This document shows positions 53,022 to 64,000 of a DNA stretch of 64,000 bases, piece by piece. The position numbers and the translations under genes are program-made. Position 1 is the stretch's first letter, and each line of letters opens with the position of its first letter. The notes under the pieces were generated by a model, which made no database searches, was not told where the DNA came from, and saw only the letters and a program-made list of their open reading frames with translations. This DNA comes from Pithys albifrons albifrons (Eukaryota; Chordata; Aves; Passeriformes; Thamnophilidae). The stretch covers positions 20,697,224 to 20,761,223 of the forward strand of contig NC_092463.1 in the NCBI RefSeq assembly GCF_047495875.1, written 5' to 3'.

Positions 53022-55567
53022 CTTCAAAAGGTCAAAATAGAAGATCAAGATTACTACTAACATACACTAAAAGTAGTGAGAAATCCTTCTATAAGTGCAT
53101 TAAGAGGAACACAGGATGGGTTTGATCCACTTATTCTTCAGCAAGTTTTTAGATTACTTTTTTATTCCCATGTATAGTTGGCTCAAAGCATCTGTCACTG
53201 TATCCATGATAAAAGGGGTCTTTCTCAAACATGCAAAGGAACATTTCAGATAGCATTCAGATGTGTTAGGAAATTTCATATCAATGAGGTTGAAAAATTG
53301 ATACAAACACCTGAGATCTCTAAACCATTTCCTGTGTAAACTCCTGAAGGATGTGCAAACACTTAAAACCCAAACAAATGACAAATTCAGTTGGGTTTGG
53401 ATTTTTAAGTGGCAAAAAGTAGGAGGCCAGAGATTTATAGATCAGACAGCTCAATTCTGACTCCCAGGAAAATTTTCAGAACAAAGCTAATAACTTTGAA
53501 TTTAATAATAAGCAAAGGGTGAAAGAAAATTCTGGATTTGTCAGAAGCAAATGATGTGCAAGAAATCTAAATTTCTTTCCATGGCATAAAGCTAAATTCC
53601 CACTACTTAAGAAACACTGCATAGTCTGACCCCCTCCCATCTTTTCTAGACATTTGATACCATGATTCAGAGCAGTGTGTCTATTTTTTCAACAGAAAAT
53701 TGAGGTTCCTGGAAAAGTGATGCAAAAGGGGTACAGAACAAGGAGAAATGCCTATCTAGTTGCATTAAAAGTGAGATTTTGGAAATTATTATTGCAGATT
53801 AAGAAAATAGTCTGTATAGTAGCATTTTTAATATTATGAATGGTAGTTCATTCAGTTATTTCTCATAAAGGAGTTGCTATATACCTTTAATTCTCCCATA
53901 ATTCTCTGTACTTTTCCCTGTTGCACTTTTCAATGCAGAAAAGAGAATACCAGAAATGTTTATTATGTATTTAAGATTCTGTTGTACCACAGGGCTATCG
54001 AGCAGCATAATAATGTTCTTTATTTTGTTTTCCTCTATTTCTTCCCTAATACTTTCTTAAACTCTGATTGCTTTTTTGAATGCACCAAATTGAGGCTATT
54101 GGAGAAGTAGCTACTAAAATCTCAATATCGTATTGCTGAGTAATAATTGGTTAACTTGGGACCAACAACTGAAACACTAGGTTAGGATTTTTTTTCTTAT
54201 TCCCTCAATTTATACACCTACTTTGCTATTTCTTTTATTCTTTAGTCAGTAGCTAAGATATATCTGCCTTTCTTCACAACCCGTATCTTTTTTATCCTGA
54301 ATAGTAATTCTTGAGTAATTTATATTGTTAGCAGATACTGTCACTTCAGTAGTTATAATCTTCTTAATATCATTTATGTGCATGTTAAAGACCTTTTCAG
54401 AGAGATCTCTGTGGGATTCAGGGTTTAGCTGTCACCAATATGAAAGTCCTTTATTATTTATTTTTACCAAATATAAATGAACAGAATAGTGTAATTATAA
54501 ATAGCATGCATGTGTTTAGTAACAGTGATAGCAATATCAGACCAAAGTATAAGGATTTCACTAAGTATATGAACAATGTGATCACCAGAGTGACAAGGGT
54601 GGTTGTAGTTGTACTAAGCGCCATCTAAGGAACGAAAAATTACCAGAGAATGGGTAAGTGCTTGCAAATAGACAGGACATCCTCCAGAATGTCTGACAGG
54701 ACAAAAAACCTCACAAACATAACCAAGAGCAGAGAACACCTTATTTGTGAGGGAGTGATAGCAATAAAATACCAGGGAAGGAAAAAGGGGAAAGAAGGCA
54801 ACTTCAGTTTTGATTGGTCTTGTAGATGAGCTTTCACACCAAGCTGGTCACCTTCTTCAACTAGAAGAAACCAAGGGCCATAGCCATAAATGCTAACTGT
54901 ACAGCACAAACCCCATGGGACTGGGTACTTCAGGTAATTTAGAAAATAGGAGCTTACAGCTTGTATAGATAGTGATGATCAATACTGAGTGAGATTTAAC
55001 TATTATCATAAAACATGTTGGTAGTCAGCAAATTTAGTAAATTTTAGTCTGAGAGTTCAAAATTGGCCTGACTTGTCAGTCATCCCAACCTTCCCATCAC
55101 AGTTATTTTTGATTCTCTGGACATAGATGGATATACATGACTATATTTATGCATTTTCCCTGAGATCCAGCTACTCCCCATTCCATCACATTAAGTAAAC
55201 AATGTAGTATCTGTTAATCCTGATTATATTAGAATACGTTTCAATGTTGATTTCTCACCATCTATATCTCTGGCAGTTTAGTAAATGCCTCACCACTGTT
55301 TGCTGACCCACAGTGTAGAACAGAGGGTTGTTCCACTTTGCATACACACATGAAAGCATCAAATTTGCTTCCATCTCCAGCTGAACTATCAGTTCCAGTC
55401 TGTGCTCATCATTATCCCTAGAAGCTGTGACTGGCAGGCTGGAATGATGTTTGGCAGCAAGGTTGTAGTGAAACCAGGCAGCCTGATATACAGAGTGGAA
55501 ATTCTCTCCTTGGCAATTTCTCAGATGGCTGGGTTCGCACCTTGCCCCGAAGATAGCTTCAGTTAAA

Positions 55568-55625
55568 CAAAAAAATCCCCCAAACAAACAAACAAAAAAC
55601 AACAAAGAAAACAAAACCCAAAACT
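55568..55625. repeat. A/C-only low-complexity tract
   Basis: CAAA/CAAAC units with runs of A and C and almost no G or T on the plus strand. It produces a spurious Phe/Leu/Cys-rich segment when the minus strand is translated. Confidence 0.85.
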
Positions 55626-58600
55626 CATGAAGAAATCTCTGAGAATCCATTTCATGTACAGCTCCACACCCATCAAAAGGCAAGGCGTCTTGTCAGACTA
55701 CCACATCATCTCTAATTAGCTCGCCAACGACAGAGGAGCTCAGCAGCCATATAAAATCTGTACCTGCTGCTTGTGTTTATTTTTCTTTTCTTTGAACAGT
55801 GAGAGGATGTACATTTCATCAAGTCTTGGGTTTGTAGTGCTGATAAATCACACTTGAGGGAACAGTGAAAACAGTGCTTATTTAATAAATATATGTTCAT
55901 ATTTCATATCTAATTGCTTCCAATGGGATCCTAAATGCATCCCACGGAGTGAAGGGAGTACATAAGTCACAAAAGGTAGAAAACATCTGAGTAATGTATA
56001 TATTTCTCATGAGTCATAGATAAAGCTCAAGAGCAACAGTTGTTTTTGTCACTTTGCTACCTCCTGCTGCTGCCAGAAGGATGGGGGAATGAGAGGAATG
56101 AGGAACAAGCCCAAGGAGCAAACACGTAGAAAAGCACCAGTAGGAGTTAACATAATACACGGTGAAGCATAAAAGAGATTTATATTTCCAAATCACTTGA
56201 TAAATAATCCTTAGATCAACATATATGAACAGAAAAGGTAATAAATTCCACTGTTCTTATAGGAAGACATCTCATTCTAGTTCTGCTTATGGTTAATTTA
56301 TTGGTTTATTTACATAACTATAAAAATCTACTTTTAAACTCTCAGGTTCTATATCTACACACAGACAATACTATGTCACAGGCTTCCAGGAATGCACTGA
56401 GTCGCAAGAGTTTAGTCTTATTCCCAAGCTAATGCATTTATTTTTTTTACTTTAATGATGTATGTGCTTCTCTTTAGCAAAATTTGTGAAAACTCTATGA
56501 GTTTCCCCATTTCTAAGATAACTGAACTAAACTAGATCTTACACAGATCCTTAGAAAGGTGGTAAATATGAGTTACTCACCAGCCCTTCGCTCCAGCAGC
56601 TGTACAAAATAGGCTGGGATCACAAACTGAACAGGGAGCTAAGAGGATCTTTAGGTGAAGTCAAATATTCTGGAGAGCTTTATTACCTACAAGTTCTCAG
56701 GTTCTGCAAAAAACACTCGTAGACAGAATAATTAGGTAAGCAATATTTATCTCACTGTTCGGCTTTCAGGCACAAGGCATCACACAGACCTGTTTCATTC
56801 ACCTGAAAACCAATCACTAAAAAAAAAAGACTGTTTACCTACAGATGACAGAGATAGGCCTTGTATTTTAAAGGGAAAGCAATTAATACTCATCTTGAAT
56901 TTTTTCAGAAGCAGTGTACTTTGGCCATACAAAGCTAAGCCAGTCTTTAGTCTCTTCTCCGTGGTAAAAGGACCCTCTTTTCCAAGGGAAATCAGCTGGT
57001 TACAGGTAATGAGGCTGACTACCAGACAGCTTGGGCTACAGAGCACTGAGATATTTACTATAATTGGGTTAACCTGTGAGCTAAGGCCAGGAACAAAGGT
57101 GATGCACTCCTGGTATCTTCCATGCTCCTGTATAAGCATGCTGGGTCTTGGGAGAGTAATTTAAAAGCTTGACTGTCATGTTTCTAAGTATAAACCCTTC
57201 TGCAGGTAGAAGTGCTTATATATCATAGGTTCAAGGCTTACTCTTCTTCTGAAATCCTCCATAAAAGAAGCTAAATGCTAATGATATGCAACTTTATTGT
57301 ACACCTTTGATGCCTTTCTGAGACAGAGGAAAGGTTGGAAAAGGAAGTCCTACCATACACAAAAAACCTATAATACCAATATTTTCAGTTTTGAGGATCC
57401 CTTTTGCCTTATCTTCTGTCAAGGCCTTATGACTTGGAACTTTATAAGGTAGTCCTAAGTCATTACTTCTTTCTGTTGCTGTTTTTATTCCCTTTCTCAT
57501 TTAACATGGCCCATTTGCCAGGTTGAATTAATGAGCACAGGGCCAGCAACTGAACTTCTTCACTAGGAGATTTTGTTCTTAAGACCTCTCAAGCTAAGCA
57601 ACACAGACTTGCTTTTGTTTAATAAATATATAGGCTGGTAGACCATTTATCTTCATTTGGTAGCATTTGAATCCTAGCAAAGGAATACAGCATTACACTA
57701 ATCAGTAAGAATGATGTTATCATTATGTTGTTCCTGTGGCTACAAGATAATTAATGTTTAGTGATAGACACATTCAAAATAACATTAATTATGTTATTAA
57801 TGATCTTAATTAACTTCAAATTATTCTGTGTTTTCCAATAAGTTCCCTATGTCTAGGAAGAAAGCTATACACATTACCCAATTCTTAGTTTCTTGCTGTT
57901 TTTTTACTACAAAGATTTAGCCAGAGCTCTGAAAAGGCATCTCTGGAGGTTAACTTGACCTTCTTTCTATTAACTATTTGATTCTCTTTTTTCATTTCTT
58001 TATTTTTTACTTCTTAAGTATAAAATTTGAATAGCAAAATAATTAGGTACATTTTTTCAGTATATTTCACAATATGTTTTGTCTGATGCATGAAGTCGGC
58101 CTTGAACAGAATTCTTTCACCATGAGCAGCGAATGATGATAAATGCCTCTCTAATAACTTTAAAAAATTGTTTAATGATCTTGGGGAGATTTTTTTTTCC
58201 TAGTGTTGCAAGAACCTGGCTGACACTGCCGTAATATTACTGGTTTATTTGTCTTTTAGGAAAGAAACCACAGACAATTTTTTTCTTTTCTTCCCACCAC
58301 TTCTCATTTAAAAGTACTTTTCCTTCAAAGGAGACATTTGTGTTGATGAAAACAGCTTTTCTGACAGTACCATGAAGGTTCTTTATTGATACACAAAGGA
58401 GAGCAGAGCTCCTAGGTAGTCTAAACTCATTTAAAATGTATGCCACAAACATGAGAGCCTTATAGAAACAGAGAAAGGCCCTATTGTTATGTCTTCTGAT
58501 TATGGTTTCTCATCCAGAAACCATTTCAAAACAGATTATTTGGGGATAATTAAGGACATTTTCAAGTCACCATGACTTGTGACGGGAGGAGTGTTTAAGC

Positions 58601-58754
58601 AGCATTACATTAAGTCCTGTCAAAACACATACATAGATGAATTTAATGCTTCTTAAGACCAGATGTAATCTAAACTAAATCCAGTAACCTAGATTAGAAA
58701 ACCTTTCTTTTCTGCTGCTAGTTATCCTCTCATTTTTAGTTAATAAACTCATGT

Positions 58755-58776
58755 GTATGTACATATATATATATAT
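58755..58776. repeat. (AT)n microsatellite
   Basis: A run of AT dinucleotides preceded by GTATGTAC. Confidence 0.85.
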
Positions 58777-58906
58777 TCTGATGTTTTATGTAACCTTGGG
58801 ATTCACTGAAGGTAGATATACCTTGTTTGAAATTGATAGGGCAAGGAGATCAGTTGTAAGATAGTACTAGGTTTAATAAAGGTCCTATGTATTGCTATTT
58901 CAATTC

Positions 58907-59241
58907 TGCCTAGTAAAATCAAAAGATCCAGCACCCTCGTTCTTGGGACCACTATGGGCGACCACTCTCGAGATAATTCACACACACACACAGAGGTTTG
59001 AAGAATGTATCGAAAGCTACTTATTTCTGGCTGGGGTCTGGTGTATAAAGGGTCCCGATGGGTGGGGGGGTTGGAGGGGATTGGACAGCACATCTGGGGG
59101 CAGGGTTAGGAAGGCAGGGCTGGCAGAGGCTCAGGTGGCTGCAGCAGAGCAGGGAAGGAGTGTAGAAAAACCTCAGGATAAAAACACACAGAGAGGGGGA
59201 AGGAACATGGGGGGTGTGAGTTTTGGGTGTTGACCCCGACA
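58907..59241 (-). mobile_element. LTR-like element, probably a class II (ERVK-like) LTR with adjoining leader
   Basis: On the minus strand the block begins TGTCGGGGTCAACACC and carries a C-rich U3-like stretch. It then has a TTTATA box near 59040, an AATAAG polyadenylation-like signal near 59022 and a (TG)n run at about 58979-58992, followed by a CpG-rich segment with CTCGAGAG and TGGTCGCCCA. This order (TG start, U3, TATA, polyA-like signal, U5-like) is that of an LTR. The TGG after CTCGAGAG could start a primer-binding site, which would put part of the leader in the block; alternatively the LTR runs on to the CA at 58907-58908. CpG retention and GC-richness contrast with the AT-rich flanks and suggest a recent insertion. 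No gag, pol or env sequence is adjacent. No clean target-site duplication was found, and class assignment is tentative. Confidence 0.55.
58979..58992. repeat. (CA)n run inside the LTR-like element
   Basis: About seven CA dinucleotides lie between the U5-like segment and the putative R region of the element. Confidence 0.8.
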
Positions 59242-62200
59242 CCTTGCTAAAAGGTAATCTAGTTTTAATATACCACAGAACACAGAGATAACACCATTTT
59301 GCCCTTCTTATCCTTACTCAGTTTTCCAGGGCTTTAGAAAGTGTCTGTCTACACACAGAATCCAAGATTTAGAATTTTATCCACCTGAAATGCTTAATTA
59401 TTTATATAGATTAACATGACATCAGTAGTAAAGATGAAATGTACATGTATTCAAACTGGATTAAAGCTGATGGTGAGAAATGTCAGAGACATGCTTGTTG
59501 TAGGGAGTATGCTCTGTAAGGGCTCTGGTTCACATTCCACATTTATTTTAGTTGTGTGGGCAGTCACAAAGCTCATCACAAAGGAAGAACTAAATTGTTA
59601 CTGGACAATAAAAAATAGTGAAAACTATCCCACAAAAGATAGAACTGCAGTGGTAGGGACCTGAACTATTTTTCATCTTTCTCTGAGATATGCATGAAGT
59701 CGGAGTGGATAGAGAAAAATTAATGAATTCACTTTTATGAAATGGAGACAAGATCTGGAATCTTTAAGTGCTTGGAGTCAAGGTCATGTTTTCATAAAGG
59801 TCTGTAAAAGCCCATGCAGTGGAATGGAGGACATGCATTTTACAGTAATGTAAATAATGAGTAATCATAAGGAAAGGAAGATAAGTTAAAATCCTCCTTT
59901 AACAATGTTGGCTGGGAATTCATATTTTGCAGCTTAGTCATGATAACTGATGAAATCGGTGCTTGCTTTTCTCTCCAACAAATTCATTCCTAGATATTTA
60001 GGAGTTTGGCTTTGCACTTTTTGTACACACAACAGAAACAGAAGAGTCTGTAAATCCATCCTGACATGTTTTCATTATTATTTTAATGTGTCCATTTCAA
60101 TGTTGTCAACCTCATCATGTCAGATTTGAGAAACTGCAGTTTTACTTCCATGTTATAAAAGCAACACTTTGATGATTTTGTCCATAAGACTTTCTCTACT
60201 TTTCAGTTTGACAGTGTATGTTAAAGAAAGACTGAAATCAGTGATCACCAGCCAGTTCCCAGTTTCTGTGACCCTGGATTTTACTCTCCTGTAAGCAACT
60301 GTACATTTGGCATAGACATGACAATGCACTTCAGCGTTCTTCTACAGATGTGCCATCTACACATCTTCCAGGATTCCTCATGGCTCTGTCAAATATTCTA
60401 ACCTGCAGCCACAAGAGCTGAGTTACTTACTCAGCTGCCTCTGTTTCCTCTTAAACCAGATTCCTCAGCTAAATCCATACTTTACTTTGATGGCAGAATC
60501 TGTTACTGATCTAATCGTGGAGATTTGTAAAAGGTTATTTCTTGAATATGGTAAATAACATGTTTTACATATTTTTAATAATGCAAGCAAAAGCTAAACA
60601 TAGATCCTTATCAAGTTACTAGCCCATCTCCTTTGCCTCTGGTTCCTGCAAAACTTTATCCTTCAGATTCCAGGGCTTGCTTTACCTATCCCTGATTAAG
60701 ATCCTCATTCTTCTTTCTTTATACTAAGTGCAGAATTTCATTTAAGCTGGCCCAGCTCATTACCCTAATCAGTGTTTGAATAAAGTTATAGATATCACAA
60801 AGGGATCAACTTTCATTGTATCTTTGGAATCATTGGTGTCTCCACTGCCTGTCCATCATTAAAAAAATCCATATCTTCCAATTAGAAGTCCTACTGTTTC
60901 TAAATCACAATATATGTTTGAAAATGACATTATTCACAACATGTCCCCCCACAGCTTTTGGCTAACAAACAACAGGTTCTTAGGGGAGACCAAATTGACA
61001 GGGTTGGAACCTAGATAATAAAAGTTTCATTATTATAAGCAATGATGATATTTAATAATTGTGATCTCATTGGGAACAATTTCGTAGGATCACTTTTGCT
61101 TCATTACAGTGTGTGAGTGATGATAGCAATAAAGGCTCACATGAGGAACTCCCAGCCTGCTTCCCACAACAAACATTAATTATTGTTTCATAAAATGCTG
61201 AAGCTGGGAAGTCAGTGAGCAGAGATTTTAGTTGTGCTTGGTGTGATTAACCATTCACTGTAACACAAGAGATAGTGAAGAAAATCAGATGCTGCTACCT
61301 ACAGGATGAGGGAAAGACATATATGGTCCATAATTTCTAAATAAGGAAAACAAAACCAACCTAAACAGATCTATTTCTGAAGATGAATAAAATAGCAAGC
61401 TTAGAAAATTAATTGCCCTTAAAATGAATAGTTTCACACTTCTTTCTTCTCTTTTCTTTTTTCCTAGCTTACCAGACATGTGACTAATGACAGTTTCTCT
61501 CACATCAGATGGGAAAATAAACACATGAGTTCATTCAGTGTGACATGTAGGCTGGAAATTACAACCTGATGTTTTGAGTTCTGAAGACTGGAAAAGGGGT
61601 CGAATAGGAACAGATTGGATCTAAACTTACTTCAAAGACTGATTCAAATGTCCTGTTTAGTATAGGGAAGGTATAATTTTTTTTTCCCCTTGATTCTAAG
61701 TAAATTTGGTTATCTGGATAGGGAGCAGCACAAGGCTACCTAAAATTTTTTGGGTACATTGCCTTAAAAAGTATATCTGGGGGATTTCTTAAGGCACTAT
61801 TTGTTTTGTTCTTTTTGAATCATTTGGTTTCTTCTCTGCATATTTTTTAACTCTTCTGTGGGGAAAGACTGTTGTGAAATCCTCCATCAAAACATTTTAA
61901 ATGAGAATAAAATATGAGAATAAACATTTAGCCTGCAGAAGAAAAAGTGAAAAACTGTTGTTGACCTGTCTGGGTAAAGCTGTTCCGTGGCATTTATAGG
62001 AACAGGATGGTTTAGGTGGTCTAGGTTACTACAATTATAAAGAATAACTGACATTCAAGAATGAACAGGCACTGAAGAAAGAGAAAAGGAAAAGCTGCAA
62101 GACTGGTGTCAAATTTATATTCACAACCAAATTTTGTTGATAATTATATCTCATTTATTTTGTTCATCAGGTGTTTAAATCAACATTACAATAATTTGCG

Positions 62201-64000
62201 ATGGTTTGATCTACAGGAGGTCTGCTTCGGATACTGAGTGGGAAAGACACAGGACAGGACACCTTTCTTCACAGGGTACAGGTTACAGGAACAAGGCAAT
62301 GGCACATTTGCTCTGAATGGAAATAGACAAGCTACATCCCACAGATTGATTGATTCACATTCTATGAGATTCAAGAGCAAAAGTAAGTCACAATTTCTTA
62401 ACCAGTATATATGAGCCAGGTTGTAGCACGGGAAATAGCGTTTACACACAGAAGAGCTTTTAAAGAACAGCTGTTCTCTACAGGGAAAAGACATTTCATG
62501 CATGCTGAACACATAAAGCACATTGGACATTTTGGGACCAGCCATCTCTTCATAAGCTGTCAGGAGAGATGTTTAGGAACTGGGCAGACATACATAGAGC
62601 CAGAAACCTGCAAACAAGACTATCCCAAGACTATTTTTATGTCCATATCCAGCTTTCTAAAAGAACAAATTAAAGCAAGTCTTACCAATAAAATCTTGAG
62701 AAGATGCTTATGGATTTTGCTGAGAAATGTTCAAGAAAGAGATATAGTAAATGAAGATGAACATACCAGCTCACAGGGGTTCTCAAAAAGAGCTCTGGAG
62801 GTGTTTTTTCCCAGAGAATTAGGGTACAAAAATTGTGATTTTCTATATTGGTAAAAGCGAGTACTCCAACTTTTTCTTTAAAAGAAAATAAACCCTCAAA
62901 AAAGCCTTTTAAACAATGGATGGTTTCTCTTTTGTATTGGAGAAACACTGAAAAACATAAAAACCATAAAAAGTTATTCTTAAGTAAATTTGTTTTAATG
63001 TGGTATTCCCCTGCAAAGATGCAATGGGTGCTACCTAATAAAAAGTACTTTGTGTACACCTTTATATTTTTCAAATCACTATACAAGAAAGAAATTATTA
63101 TCAAAATTAGCTGAAACTGTTACTGAGGGGAATATAATAGACATATTGCAATATATTCCCAAGATTATGAAAGACTGGCATTTTTTTTCCAATGTCTCAT
63201 GAAATCTCACAGGAGATACTAATTTCAATTGTTCTGCATTTGAAGCACTTCCATAAAAATTGAAACTGGCCATAAGCAAAGGTCAGTGAAAATGCAGATA
63301 AACAGCAGTTCATCACAATGAGCTGGATGGGTTTTGCAATTACTGTATCAATCACTACTAGCCTTGTTCTCATTTGACAACTTCATCAGCACAGGGAAAA
63401 GAAAGCCAGGCATTTACTGGTTTTGTTTTCTAAGTTAACATATTTAGACTCTTTTCATGATCCTGTTGCATTTGCCTCCTGCAAATACTCTAGGAAGTTA
63501 GTTTACTGGAAGAAATCTTCATTGAAAAAAAGAATTTTAAATGAAGATAAATGCTTGCAGAATACAAATCAATAAAAAAACCTGGGTATTTGCACCAAGA
63601 AACAGGTTTTAAAATCACTGCTAATGCAGTCCAAAATAAAAATAATCTAACCTCTGAAAACAGCTTTTTATATAATTTAGCAAATAGCTTAAAGGAAAGG
63701 AACTAAATATTTTAGCAGTTTAGTTTTCCTCAAAGAATCTAGAACAATAATTACTGCAAAATTACATCTGAGAAAATATTGCTCCAAATAAGGTATTTTA
63801 GAGTTCTGAGGGGGTCTTTCCTACTCACATGAAAAGAAAAAAAAAAACCAACCAACCAACCAAAGCACAACAAACCCAAACAAAACCTAAAAGAACAAAA
63901 AAACCACCACAAGTCAAAGATACTGTTTAGTACAGACCTGTTTCTTTTCTATACTGCTGTGCTTCAAAACTCAGAGGAAGACCACACAATTTTATTTCTT
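59242..64000. other. Noncoding AT-rich stretch, no gene seen
   Basis: No gene or transposon could be supported. Frames such as 62411-62854 (147 codons, plus) and 62682-63104 (140 codons, minus) overlap each other on opposite strands and show no domain. A candidate conserved noncoding stretch lies at about 61020-61270, and the A/C-only tract at 63832-63915 lies close to the window edge. Confidence 0.65.
63832..63915. repeat. A/C-only low-complexity tract
   Basis: A poly(A) run is followed by CCAACCAACCAACCAA and CAAAC/ACAAA units, nearly free of G and T on the plus strand. It is the same class as 2281-2391 and 55568-55625. Confidence 0.87.

Larger units (their letters stand above)
53022..58906. 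other. Noncoding AT-rich stretch, no gene seen
   Basis: No supportable gene. The 142-codon minus frame at 55255-55683 includes the translated A/C tract at 55568-55625 and has no recognisable domain. A homeodomain-site-rich AT stretch lies at about 57660-57850 (see findings), and an (AT)n run at 58755-58776. Confidence 0.65.

Noticed and set aside
55255..55683. 142-codon minus-strand frame with an apparent membrane segment
   Set aside because: The Phe/Leu/Cys-rich segment is the translated A/C-only tract at 55568-55625; the rest matches nothing known.
58907..59241. Target-site duplication around the LTR-like element (TTGCTA occurs in both flanks)
   Set aside because: The two copies are at different distances from the element ends, so they do not behave as a true duplication.
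62411..63104. Two open frames of 147 (plus) and 140 (minus) codons overlapping on opposite strands
   Set aside because: Mutually overlapping, no family resemblance, lysine/phenylalanine-rich composition expected from AT-rich noncoding DNA.
1..64000. CRISPR arrays, prophage, bacterial operons or tRNA genes
   Set aside because: No regularly spaced direct repeats, no clustered long open frames, no ribosome-binding-site pattern and no cloverleaf-forming sequence were seen; the repeats are those of a bird.

Overview
The window reads as AT-rich, noncoding nuclear DNA from a bird. No protein-coding gene of the host, no rRNA or tRNA, no CRISPR array and no bacterial-type operon could be supported. 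Open reading frames on both strands are short (the longest about 155 codons), overlap one another at random and match no family I recognise. This is what a gene desert or a very long intron looks like. The bird assignment rests on a minus-strand CR1 LINE with the avian-type 3' end and several LTR fragments whose sequence I recognise as avian (ERVL-type and related).

Layout. 1-7845: unique AT-rich sequence with one A/C-only low-complexity tract. 7846-9430: a decayed, 5'-truncated CR1 LINE on the minus strand, with an internal 28-bp duplication. 9431-41750: about 32 kb of mostly unique sequence with microsatellites, small tandem duplications and a few stretches that look like candidate conserved noncoding elements. 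41751 to about 42625: a CpG-retaining, probably LTR-derived insertion. 42626-47591: unique sequence. 47592-50068: the standout feature, a minus-strand RTE-clade LINE of about 2.5 kb. It keeps most of the reverse transcriptase and a cysteine/histidine C-terminal tail but lacks the 5' endonuclease part. It is broken by three premature stops and two frameshifts. About 50214-50440 and 52855-53021: two avian LTR fragments. 58907-59241: a CpG-retaining LTR-like element on the minus strand with TATA-like and polyadenylation-like signals. The remainder to 64000 is unique AT-rich DNA ending near another A/C-only tract.

Nothing here forms a working pathway. The biological interest is in the mobile-element record: an old CR1 background, later LTR insertions, and an RTE element. 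RTE elements are patchy in birds, and one such family (AviRTE) is known from published work to have moved horizontally between birds and filarial nematodes. Whether this copy belongs to AviRTE is inference. Family names given to LTR fragments come from memory of avian repeat sequences and need a repeat-library search to confirm.
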